A DNA stretch of 64,000 nucleotides from Sphaerulina vaccinii (taxonomy: Eukaryota; Ascomycota; Dothideomycetes; Mycosphaerellales; Mycosphaerellaceae): positions 992,001 through 1,056,000 of the forward strand of contig JAKUDP010000012.1 of NCBI GenBank assembly GCA_022570795.1, written 5' to 3'. Position numbers and translations under genes: made by a program. The notes beneath the pieces are model-generated. The model saw only the letters and a program-made list of their open reading frames with translations. It was not told where the DNA came from and ran no database searches. Shown here one piece after another: positions 44,592 to 53,115 of the stretch; the first letter of the stretch is position 1, and each line of letters begins with the position of its first letter.

Positions 44592-45737
44592 TCAATTGGT
44601 GTTCTCGAGAAAATTCCGCTTAGATTGTCTCCCAGCTTCCCGAGCCACCACCCACTGAGGCCGGCAGGATGATGCAGGCCACCCAGTCGGCCGGCCTGCA
44701 AGTTCAGACCAAATACAAGCCCACCCGTGCTTGACAGAATGCCCAGCGTCCAGGAATACCCTCTTGACCTCTGGTTCGAGAGCGCCGCACTGAGGACCGC
44801 CTACGTCAGCACCAGCCTCAAGAAGCACTTTCAACACTTCAGAACTATAATGCTTCCGCGACGCACGGAAAGTCGCAAGTTGCACGGCTGTATACGATTC
44901 TGGGAAGAATCTACTGGTGAGAGAAGCACCTGCTTCAAGAAGCATGCGTGTCGCCTCCGCGGTCGCCTTGTAATTGTGAAGAAGGAACTCCAACGACGTC
45001 TGATGCCAGCGACCTGCCTCTGAATGAACCGGGGCACCAGCGTCAAGAAGCATACGTATCATTTCGAGATGTCCATTCCGAGCAGCAAAGTGCAAAGGCG
45101 TGAAGCGGTCGCCATTCATGGTATGAGGACTAACGCCGTGAGACAGCAGTAGCTTAACGTACCCGAGGTTTCCATCCCTTGCACTTTTATGTAGAGCTGT
45201 ATTTCCCACATTGTCTACGGCCTTCGGACCAAGATCTGGTGGCAATGATGGTGGTTTGGGGCCGAATTGAGATTGCCGGGCGCCCTCATTGGGAGCATTT
45301 TGTACGGCAGCGCGCAGAATTGCGACCATGTTCGCTCGTCTCATCGTATCTGCAATTTGAAGTGGAGTACCCATAGTGTCGCTGGCGGCATGCACGTCGC
45401 AGCCTTCGTAGATGAGTGTTTCCACCACATCCTCGAAGCCGCTGTAAGCCGCGTGGTGCAGAGCAATCATGCGGTTTTCATCGGCGTAGTCCAGGTCGAC
45501 ACCGAGACGAATAAGGTATTCCACACGTCGTAGCTGGCCTTCGGCCGCGGCCTTCAAGAATCGCTGGTTGCGCTCGTGATCTCCTGCGACAGAGTCGGCG
45601 CGTTTGTCTTTGGAAGTATAGTTGTACGTCGTGTTATTGTAAACATTGCCATTGTGCTGGCTTGCATGTGCACCAGCTGAGATGTCACCATACTTAGAAC
45701 TTGTCTCTGCTCCAGTGCTGACAGTGGGCTCGGGCAT
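44592..45737 (-). CDS. ankyrin-repeat protein with N-terminal amyloid-like motif
   Basis: 381 residues, single exon. Residues ~55-330 carry ankyrin repeats, several near-canonical: NRMIALHHAAYSGFEDVVETLI, NTALHKSARDGNLGYVKLLLSHG and FTPLHFAARNGHLEMIRMLLDAG. Before them, residues ~16-45 are Gly/Asn/Ala-rich (GDISAGAHASQHNGNVYNN), resembling the short HET-s-related amyloid motifs that precede STAND/ankyrin receptors in fungi. The last ~45 residues lose the repeat pattern and become Trp/Arg/Gly-rich, so the true 3' end may be eroded or spliced differently. Ankyrin repeats imply protein binding; a role in non-self recognition is inference from architecture only. It is divergent from THR4, 474 bp apart. 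Confidence 0.75.
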   Translation of the reverse strand: MPEPTVSTGAETSSKYGDISAGAHASQHNGNVYNNTTYNYTSKDKRADSVAGDHERNQRFLKAAAEGQLRRVEYLIRLGVDLDYADENRMIALHHAAYSGFEDVVETLIYEGCDVHAASDTMGTPLQIADTMRRANMVAILRAAVQNAPNEGARQSQFGPKPPSLPPDLGPKAVDNVGNTALHKSARDGNLGYVKLLLSHGVSPHTMNGDRFTPLHFAARNGHLEMIRMLLDAGAPVHSEAGRWHQTSLEFLLHNYKATAEATRMLLEAGASLTSRFFPESYTAVQLATFRASRKHYSSEVLKVLLEAGADVGGPQCGALEPEVKRVFLDAGHSVKHGWACIWSELAGRPTGWPASSCRPQWVVAREAGRQSKRNFLENTN

Positions 45738-46211
45738 GGTGGAACTGCTGTTAGCTGGGTAATAGATAGTAGAAGTCGCCAGTCAATTATCTTCCAGCCT
45801 GATCTGCAGTGCTCAAGATAGAGCACTGCGCCACGACGGCGCTAATGCAGGACATCTAGATTCCAGAAGGCTGAAGGAGCTCGCAAGAACATCACTTTGA
45901 TCTGCAGGATCACATTTCTCTTGTGCGCCGGTGTGTCGAGGATGTTGAGCGCTGCACTCTGTCGCGACAAGTCTTCTGCGTGCTACTGGTGAGTATCGAA
46001 TGCGATCGGAAGGAGGTTGTTGTAGGAGGTGGAGGACGAGATGAAGTCGGATGGTGCTTGGCTGAGTCAAGGATGAGTGCTCCGTCTTCGGCGGTTGACG
46101 GAGGGGTCCAATGCGACATCTTTGCGAGTCACCCAGAAAACAAACACGAGAACATACTGCACCTCTTCTACTGTTCAATCCACTCCTTTCCATACAAACA
46201 ATAGAAGCAAG
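45738..46211. promoter_or_regulatory. divergent spacer, ankyrin gene / THR4
   Basis: 474 bp carrying both promoters. Open frames here are shadows. THR4 is commonly under general amino-acid control in fungi, but a TGACTC site was not confirmed. Confidence 0.4.
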
Positions 46212-48133
46212 ATGGTGTCGCACAGCCCTTCACAGCGCTACCTCAGCACGAGAGGCGGTTCCTACGACGTATGTCCTGCTCGAATAGTCCTTCCTGGCGC
46301 ATAAGGAAAAAGTTCATATGAGCTTACGCTGAGAAGTGTTGCAGCTCTCGTTCGAAGAAGTCGTCTTGAAAGGTCTCGCCCAGGACGGAGGTCTCTTCAT
46401 CCCTGAGGAGATCCCTCAATTACCCTCAGACTTCCTCTCTCAATGGAAGGACAAGTCATTTCAGGAACTAGCCTTCGAGATCTTCTCCCTCTACATCTCA
46501 CCCGAAGAGATTCCCGCTGCAGATCTGAAGGACATTATCAAGAGGAGTTATGAGACTTTCCGTGCTTCAGACATCACGCCCGTGGTCACATTGGATAAGG
46601 AGAAGAACCTCCATTTACTGGAGCTGTTCCATGGACCGACATTCGCGTTCAAGGATGTCGCGCTGCAGTTCGTGGGCAACTTATTCGAGTACTTCCTCGT
46701 ACGAAAGAACAAGGACAAGCAAGAAAGAGAGCATCTGACTGTCATTGGCGCGACGAGTGGAGATACAGGCTCAGCAGCCATCTACGGTCTGCGAGGCAAG
46801 AAGGACGTCTCTGTCTTCATCATGTACCCCAAAGGCAAAGTCAGCCCAATTCAAGAGGCACAGATGACCACAGTGACAGACGCAAATGTGCACAACCTGA
46901 GAGTGGAAGGCACTTTCGACGATTGCCAGGTAGGACTATCACTCTTGTTGCTCTATATACCTCTAATGCTGGCTGTAGGACATCGTCAAGACTCTCTTCG
47001 CCGATTCCGAACTCAACGCAACTCATAAGCTTGGTGCAGTGAACAGCATCAATTGGGCTCGTATCCTTGCTCAAATCACATACTACGTCCACGCATACTT
47101 CACCTTGCAAAGGCAGACTGCTGCAAGCAATCCTACAGCCCGCTTCATTGTGCCTACAGGCAACTTTGGCGACATTCTAGCTGGCTACTTCGCAACACGC
47201 ATGGGTCTACCGACAGACAAACTGGTCATCGCAACGAACGAGAACGACATTTTGCACCGGTTCTGGAAGACAGGCTACTACGAGAAGAAAGCAAAGCATG
47301 GTGGCCCAGGCGAAGAGTTGGAAGATGGAGCGAAAGCTGATCCTTCAGGAGTGAAGATGACATTTGCCCCTGCTATGGATATTTTGGTGTCCTCGAACTT
47401 CGAAAGACTACTTTGGTATCTCGCATACAACACGAATAAGACTGAAGAGACGAATCGCCGAAGAATGGAAGCTGGAGCCAAAGTCAAAGGTTGGTTGGAA
47501 GCACTCAAGAAAGATGGTGGATTTGGTGTGGACAAGGAGATCTTGGAGGCTGCCAAGCAAGACTTCGAGAGTGAAAGAGTCAGCGACAAGCAGACCATTG
47601 ACACGATCAAGGACATCTATGGCTGGAGCTCTATCCCAGCTGTCAATGGTAATTCGAAACCCGCGACCACTGGAATGGTCCACGATGGACACTACATCCT
47701 CGACCCACACTCCGCGATTGGCGTCGCGGCATCGCTACGACAAGCACAGAACGTCAGCAAAGATACGCATCTCGTCTCGCTTGCGACTGCACACCCGGCC
47801 AAGTGAGTAAAAGCTGTAGATAGAAGACATGCGCTCGCTTCAGTGTCTCACCAAGCTCGCACTCACTCAGGTGCTGGGCTTGAGGACAGACATTGATTGA
47901 GACAGCCTGCTTTTTCAGAGATCTTTGCTAACCCCTCTACTTTTAGGTTCTCCCACGCCGTTGAGTTGGCGCTCAAGGACGTTCCTGGATTCACATTCGA
48001 GACTGTGCTTCCTGAGCAGTTCATCGGCCTCGATAAGCTCGAGAAACGCATTACAGAGTCCAAAGCAGACTGGAAGCAAGTTCGCGAGATTGTGGTGAAG
48101 CAGGTTGAAGAAGAGCTCAAGGGAGAGCAATAG
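46212..48133 (+). CDS. THR4: threonine synthase
   Basis: Model: exons 46212-46268, 46345-46929, 46979-47802 and 47947-48133 (introns of 76, 49 and 144 bp), giving 550 residues. It converts O-phosphohomoserine to threonine with pyridoxal phosphate. MVSHSPSQRYLSTRGG at the start is the typical N-terminus. HGPTFAFKDVALQF contains the PLP lysine, GATSGDTGSAAI and VPTGNFGDILAGY bind the cofactor phosphate, and KLGAVNSINWARILAQI follows intron 2. The last exon joins as HPAKFSHAVELAL and ends ELKGEQ, a usual end for the family. In frame after the TAG stop lies a further splice donor, intron and 53-codon exon (listed separately). Cytosolic, in the aspartate-family amino acid pathway. Confidence 0.95.
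47803..47946 (+). mobile_element. introner-like element, copy A (last intron of THR4)
   Basis: A 144-bp intron, nearly three times the usual size here. It shares blocks with copy B downstream in the same order: tctcaccaagctcgc, gaggacag, agacagcctgc and gctaaccc followed by a pyrimidine run. Near-identical, longer-than-average introns at unrelated sites define introner-like elements in Dothideomycetes. Confidence 0.65.
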
Positions 48134-48137
48134 CATG

Positions 48138-48266
48138 GTAAGCAAAGTAGCAGGCAGAAGGCATGCCATCTCTTCTCACCAAGCTCGCGCCTACTCGAGG
48201 ACAGGCACTAATCAGACAGCCTGCGTCTTCGGAGATACTCGCTAACCCTTCTACCTACCTTTCTAG
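48138..48266 (+). mobile_element. introner-like element, copy B, downstream of THR4 stop
   Basis: A 129-bp GTAAGC...TAG segment aligned with copy A, about 70 percent identical by eye with small gaps. Its flanks differ from those of copy A, so only the intron appears copied. Confidence 0.65.
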
Positions 48267-48430
48267 ACTCACCTGCAAGGTCGGAAGAATACAAGGCTTT
48301 CAGACAACAGCTGGAAGAGTCGCAAATCGCTATGCCATCGGACCGACAGCAGCAAGAGTTGGTCAAAGGTATGGAGGACTTGTACGAGAGACTAGAGAAA
48401 GCTGGTGCCTGGAAACGTCCTTCGAATTGA
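48267..48430 (+). pseudogene. 53-codon orphan coding exon in frame with THR4 after its stop
   Basis: After the TAG of THR4 the frame reads His plus one base, then copy B of the intron, then this exon, which continues the same phase to a TGA at 48428. The encoded piece is strongly protein-like: a charged amphipathic helix (SEEYKAFRQQLEESQ), then ELVKGMEDLYERLEKAGAW and a basic end. No family was recognised. It could be a lost or readthrough C-terminal extension of threonine synthase, or the last exon of another gene whose 5' part has gone. It is typed as a pseudogene only because no complete gene can be built. Confidence 0.5.
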
Positions 48431-48720
48431 TTTGAATGCCGATGGCAAGCCAGACACGCAGAAAGTCCTTCAGACTTTGTCTCTCCTCGTCGACGGCACA
48501 GCAGATGAGTTCGTAGGTCTGAATATCTGAACGCTTGGCGTGTGGGATGAGAATGCGCGGTGCGGAATGAACAAGGCGTGGATATGGCTAGACTGGCGCA
48601 CGTGCACGGGAAAAGCATGATATCGTGGTTATGGTATAGATGGCGTGCATATTGGACTAAACACTTTATGGCGACCTTGGTCAGCAGCGCGCTGTGATTC
48701 ATTGGCTCTTTGTAAGTTCA

Positions 48721-48761
48721 GCACTCATCATGGCATTGACAGACTTGGTAGACAGGGATGG
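48721..48761 (+). repeat. 41-bp direct repeat, copy 1
   Basis: gcactcatcatggcattgac and the bases after it recur at 49471-49511 with about four differences, 750 bp away. Part of the duplicated landscape next to the secreted-protein genes. Confidence 0.85.
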
Positions 48762-49069
48762 ACAGCCACTGCATTGCACACTGTGCGAGTGATCGCACCT
48801 CGGAATACACTTATTCTCAGCTTTCCAGACCATTACATATGCTAAGATGTGACAAGCGACTGAGCTCGACTATGGAAAAGCGGGCTTTTGAGAAGCAGTT
48901 GCGACCAGAGAGCTTCCTCTGCTTGATGATGGCTCTGGCACGTTAGCTGATGTACGTCCGCGCAGCATACATGACCGGCTTGAGGAATGTTATAACTGTC
49001 CTGTCCATACAAAAGCTGGAACATCATCGAGCCATTCAGAAGTATCGGCTTCCAGAGGAGATGTGTAGC

Positions 49070-49346
49070 TCAAGAATCTCAAGACCAGAAGACCAAGGAG
49101 CTCGTCGAGTTGAGTGCTGCGATTAAGGAGGCTGCTGTGGCAGGTGATAGGATGCGACAAAGGACAACTCGACGAAGGAAGAGAAGTCTTAAGCTTGCGA
49201 GGGCCTTACTTGCTAGTGAGCTTTCTCTTCTGGCTTACAACTCTGCTGCGTACATGCGCAGAAGACGGCTTCATCTGACGATACACCTGAACATGGCCGA
49301 GGGCTGTGCCGGCCTCTTTGCGATCTTGCGCTGTCTTTGCTACTAA
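49070..49346 (+). pseudogene. coding-like remnant, hypothetical
   Basis: A plus frame with a protein-like helix (AQESQDQKTKELVELSAAIK, then EAAVAGDRMRQRTTRRRKR). It runs to a stop at 49344-49346 but has no plausible start beyond an internal Met at 49110. The upstream part is broken. Probably the tail of a decayed gene; family unknown. Confidence 0.35.
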
Positions 49347-49470
49347 AAGCAGCCTTCACGTGTGCACTCGCAAAGAAGGGTTACATCGGGATCATCAGGC
49401 TTGATGTCTGATGTCGCGCGTCTATGCAAGAGACAGTGCATATAGGCAACGTTCATCTTCCTCGAGCCTT

Positions 49471-49511
49471 GCACTGATCATGGCACTGACAGACTTGGTG
49501 ACAGGGACGGA
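49471..49511 (+). repeat. 41-bp direct repeat, copy 2
   Basis: Second copy of the 48721-48761 block, with a one-base gap and a few substitutions. Confidence 0.85.
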
Positions 49512-49592
49512 GCACTACCACATTGCGCTCTGTCTTAGCATTGCTTCACTTGGATAGTAAGCTAGCTCATGTAGGTCTTGGCATGCACCAGA

Positions 49593-49933
49593 GCGGAGAG
49601 GCTGAAGTTGAGTTTGGTCGACCTCCGCAATAGAATATGGCGCTGACCTCGTGCCATAGCCTTATACACCCCAGCAGAGTGGTCGCTTTCTTCCTATGGC
49701 TCGCTCCGGCTGGCCACGTATGTCTCGCACTTCTCTATTTCTTTCGGACTCTTCGGTTCTGCATCTTAATTCTTTCGACATCCATCATCACACAAGAAAT
49801 ACGGACTACACACCACATACAACAACACACACACACACACTACAACACACACAACATCACGATGCGAGGTATCATCAGCATCAGCGTCCTAATCGTCGCA
49901 CTCTTTGGAGTGGCGAAGGGCATGTTCCTCCCT
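49593..49933 (+). repeat. duplicated promoter plus signal-peptide block, copy 1
   Basis: From gcggagaggctgaagttgag to the end of the signal peptide this block matches 50463-50743. Shared stretches include gttgagtttggt, gacctccgcaa, cagcagagtggt, ccacgtatgtctcgcact, atcacacaag and cgcactctttggagtggcga. This copy has an extra AC-rich microsatellite (about 49808-49860). Confidence 0.85.
49808..49860 (+). repeat. AC-rich microsatellite in 5' UTR
   Basis: An imperfect (CA)n/(CAA)n tract immediately before the ATG at 49862. It is absent from the paralogous promoter. Confidence 0.9.
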
Positions 49934-50356
49934 GCTACGGACCTAGACCTGGATGCTCTCAAGGATCCCAGTCAGCCAACAACTCTCCCACTGTTTCCCG
50001 CTCTCCATCGTCGACAACTCAATCTGTGTCTCAACTATGAGGCTCAAGTAGGCAAAATCTTCATGATGCTTCAAGAATTGCAACGTCCTCTTCATGGTAT
50101 CTCCGACTCGGACAGGAAAACACTTGTGGAACTAGTGGAGCACGCAACAGGCGAATGGAGCGGAAAAGCTTTAAACAGGGTCATCGAGACAACGCTCACC
50201 TTCTGGCACGACGATGACAAGCAAGAAGAGTTTGAAATTGCTCTTGACTTGATGGCTGGAGATGGAACTCCGGAGGAGGTAGTACCGTGCGAGCAAGGGT
50301 CGGGGCTTATCATGCAATGGATCGTAGATAGGGAGCAAGGGGTGGAGGAACGCTAA
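49862..50356 (+). CDS. secreted protein, tandem paralogue 1 (unrecognised family)
   Basis: A 164-residue single-exon protein. A signal peptide (MRGIISISVLIVALFGVAKG) is followed by an acidic pro-segment ending in a dibasic LHRRQ, a Kex2-like site at residues 50-51. A mostly helical domain of about 110 residues follows, with just two cysteines, at 56 (NLCLNY) and 143 (VPCEQG). The end is acidic. The helical domain corresponds to residues ~150-245 of the neighbour: both are bounded by Cys and CEQ, with similar (M/L)xELxxL starts and DREQ/DREE ends. Frames reading through from 49637 are promoter sequence. The upstream region is duplicated with the neighbour, so the two should be co-regulated. 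An effector role is inferred from secretion, size and location only. Confidence 0.72.
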   Translation: MRGIISISVLIVALFGVAKGMFLPATDLDLDALKDPSQPTTLPLFPALHRRQLNLCLNYEAQVGKIFMMLQELQRPLHGISDSDRKTLVELVEHATGEWSGKALNRVIETTLTFWHDDDKQEEFEIALDLMAGDGTPEEVVPCEQGSGLIMQWIVDREQGVEER

Positions 50357-50680
50357 GTATTGCAATGAGAGAGGCTCGAGGAGAGGTCACGGTGCGAGAC
50401 TTTGCAGCACCGACAGTATTGCTCCCCAAGAGCAAGAAGAAGGAAAAAAAAAGACGGATTAAGTGGAGAGGCTCAAGTTGAGTTTGGTTGACCTCCGCAA
50501 GTATACCATGGGCACTAATCTCGTGGCATAGAGAGTTTAATATACGACAGCAGAGTGGTTCGCTCTAGATAGCCACGTATGTCTCGCACTACTTCTTAAT
50601 TCCGTCCGCACTCTTCGTGATTCCCTCGACCATTATCATCACACAAGGTATAGGGACTACAGACCACACACTCTATCAAC
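50357..50680 (+). promoter_or_regulatory. spacer and duplicated promoter of secreted paralogue 2
   Basis: 324 bp. The first ~100 bp end in an A-rich tract (about 50440-50455). From 50463 the sequence is the second copy of the promoter block described at 49593. Confidence 0.7.
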
Positions 50681-50743
50681 ATGCGAAGTATCATCAGCAA
50701 CGGCGTCCTCTTAGGTCTCGCACTCTTTGGAGTGGCGAGGGGC
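50463..50743 (+). repeat. duplicated promoter plus signal-peptide block, copy 2
   Basis: Counterpart of 49593-49933. Similarity runs through the 5' flank, the ATG and the signal peptide, then stops abruptly where the mature proteins begin. Confidence 0.85.
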
Positions 50744-51898
50744 GACAGCTATCGGCACGCTGGGGAACTTGCCTGTGTAAAAGATCGTTCGATGAAGTCT
50801 TGTCAAGAAGCATGTGAAGCACAGAGAGGTTGCGGGCACGACGCTTGGGTTGCTTATCAGGAGGCAATAGCGAACGCGAGGGCTACGGCTGAGGAGGAAG
50901 GAAAGACAGCCCCAAGCACGTCGGGAGGAAAGGGGCTCCGGCCACAGCAAGAGAAAAGAGAGTGGAAGAGCATCTACATCATTAACGGCGGAACACTGGT
51001 ATTTGCCTGCCGTAAATGGGATGGAGGATTCAGGAGCGATTGTCAGTTGATGTTGGAGAAAGAGATGGACGAAAAGAATCGTGAAGCGCTGCGCAATATC
51101 TTTCCTGGCCTCGGCCTAGCCACTCAAGCGAGGTGCTTTACTACTGATACTCAACGTGAGAGACTTATGGACGAGCTCGAAGAGCTGGCGCTGAGTATGA
51201 CTGTCCTTGACTTCAACCCCGAGTACAGCAGAGACGATCGAGTCAAGTGGGCGCTCGAGTTGCTTGAGAGCCAGGAGAGGATCCTGAAATACCAAGAACG
51301 CTTCGTCAGTGAAGGTGGGCTAGGAGAAGCACTCTGTGAGCAGTTATCTACATCAGTAATGACTTTCCTCGACCGTGCGGTCTCTGATCGAGAGGAGATC
51401 TTGGAGAATGTACAACGACTCATCTCGTCCGATGAGGAGCTTACTCGGAGAGAACAAATGTCAACCGACGATAACCTTGAAGTTGTTCAAGATTCCGTTG
51501 CGAAACAGGATGACGATTGCTGCTCGCTGGACGGGAAGGCGCGAGAGAACTGCTTCCAGAAGAAGCTCAAGGTCATAAAACCGTGGAAAAAGGACCCTTG
51601 GATGGAACTTAAGCCCAACGGCTATGGGCAAGGTAACATCTTTGGGAAGGAACGCGCACTGCGCAGGCAAGCTGTACTCGATCAGGAGGAGTGTCCTCGG
51701 CATGAGAAATTGCCAGAGAAGTACGTTGATCTTGATATCGTACTGCGGTTCCCACATGTTGAGCCGGTCGCGATGGACTTTTGGTCATTCGTCAGGCACT
51801 TGTCAGGTTTCCATCGGTTGGTCAATGATGGTGAGAAAACAAGAGATGTGATCATCCCAATTCAAGTTAGGAAACTAAGTCAAAGGAAAGCCCTCTGA
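50681..51898 (+). CDS. secreted cysteine-containing protein, tandem paralogue 2 (unrecognised family)
   Basis: 405 residues, single exon. The signal peptide (MRSIISNGVLLGLALFGVARG) is nearly that of paralogue 1. The mature protein has three parts. An N-terminal Cys-rich piece (ACVKD...SCQEACEAQRGCG) leads into a charged linker. A helical domain (~150-245; ARCFTTD to EALCEQLST) is shared with paralogue 1. The C-terminal part has a CC pair (DDDCCSLDG), NCFQKKL, and a basic/aromatic tail (VAMDFWSFVRHLSGFHRL). No enzyme motif was found. It is larger than most effectors but lacks membrane anchors. The shared promoter and domain suggest tandem duplication followed by domain gain or loss. Confidence 0.72.
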   Translation: MRSIISNGVLLGLALFGVARGDSYRHAGELACVKDRSMKSCQEACEAQRGCGHDAWVAYQEAIANARATAEEEGKTAPSTSGGKGLRPQQEKREWKSIYIINGGTLVFACRKWDGGFRSDCQLMLEKEMDEKNREALRNIFPGLGLATQARCFTTDTQRERLMDELEELALSMTVLDFNPEYSRDDRVKWALELLESQERILKYQERFVSEGGLGEALCEQLSTSVMTFLDRAVSDREEILENVQRLISSDEELTRREQMSTDDNLEVVQDSVAKQDDDCCSLDGKARENCFQKKLKVIKPWKKDPWMELKPNGYGQGNIFGKERALRRQAVLDQEECPRHEKLPEKYVDLDIVLRFPHVEPVAMDFWSFVRHLSGFHRLVNDGEKTRDVIIPIQVRKLSQRKAL

Positions 51899-53115
51899 GC
51901 TCCCTTCCGCAAGTGCAATAAGTCCCTCCGTAGCTCCCATCTTATCAAGCATATCCTCATCCCTAATACTTCCCCTCATACGTCTGATATTAAGCCCAGA
52001 AGTCCACGTGAAACCCTCTGGAACAGCCCGTGCCAGAGAAAAGGCCCCAGGATAGGCACTGCTAGCATGTGAAGGAAAGCCAAGATTCTTAGGCATTCTC
52101 AACGCTGTACAATCATTCGGATCAATCATGCTCCAGAAGTCCTCTTGGAAGAGTCTCGAGATCCAATGCGCTGAGACATGCCATACGCAATGTACAGGAT
52201 TGATCTTGCCACGGATGTCGATCATGTTCATGCTGACATAGCCAGCAGTATGAGGATGGTTTGGCCAGTCACGCATGCCCAGTGGTATATGAGTGGACTT
52301 GGCAGTCTTGCCGCAACCCACGGTGTAGATGTTGTCTCTTCTCATCTCCGTGGTAGAGAAGATGCCTCCCCATACACGATTCTCCACTTCGAAGCCAATC
52401 TCGTCGGTGCATGACTTCCCCAGATGAGCACAGCCTACACTAAAAGCTGGACGTTCGAGTGACTGGCACATGTCCGAGAGGAATCGGACCGTGCGCCTGT
52501 AATAAAATGGGCCAACTCGTGCAAGAAGGTATTGCAAAGCGTCAAACTGTGCAGAGTGAGTAAGAAAGTGTCTCCTGTCTCTGACGCGAGCCGGATCTGG
52601 TCGAAATGCCTCTTTCCGATGGTGATTCTAGTAGCGTAGCCTGGTGAGAACTCCAAATTCTCGCGCGTCCACTCGGTGGTACCATCAGCGCACATATTGC
52701 TAAGGTCTTTCACACAGATCTGCAGTTTGTCAGCGATTTCCATAAATCTATGTGCGGCCTCGGCAGTTTGCTTCATTGTCAGCTTGGGGAGTGGTTCACC
52801 ATATTGAAGCTGATTGAACTTGACTGTTCCGGACTCACCTTGTGCCAAGGGGGAGACTAGATCCACTGGCCTCAGGAGGATTGCGTGCCAGATCGGCCAA
52901 TTCTGAAGTATGATCTTCGATACCAGCCTCATTGCCTGGTCCGGGTGGAGAATGGGGCCCCCGCTGTAGTTCTTCCACTTTTCCTTGCGGAGGAAGGCAG
53001 GAATAGTGTCCTGTAGGTTTGGTGCCGGAAAGTGCGAAAGCTGCTCTTCTACGAAGAATGGGTGCTTGGGATCGATGACCTCCAAGTTTGACGTCTGGGT
53101 TGTGGTTGACTCCAT
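51875..53115 (-). pseudogene. zincin-like metallopeptidase-type gene with frame disruption
   Basis: Starts at the ATG at 53115. Frame 1 runs ~200 residues to TLCNTFLHELAHF, an HExxH zinc motif, then leaves the conserved path and stops at 52435. Frame 2 (one base over) continues the protein: CTDEIGFEVENRVWGG supplies the Glu/Gly-rich segment expected after HExxH in gluzincin-like folds, then runs to a stop at 51875. One added T in the four-T run at 52504-52507 would make the frames continuous; a GC-AG intron beginning just after HFIT is an alternative. Intact, it would be ~410 residues with no signal peptide. The 3' end overlaps the end of the secreted paralogue 2 gene on the other strand by 24 bp. 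Whether it is a pseudogene, an assembly error or oddly spliced is open. Confidence 0.6.

Larger units (their letters stand above)
48434..49861. other. 1.4-kb spacer with duplicated blocks and a gene remnant
   Basis: Holds a ~41-bp direct repeat (48721-48761 and 49471-49511), a coding-like remnant (about 49070-49346) and the promoter block of the first secreted-protein gene (from 49593). It has the appearance of sequence built from local duplications. Confidence 0.5.
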
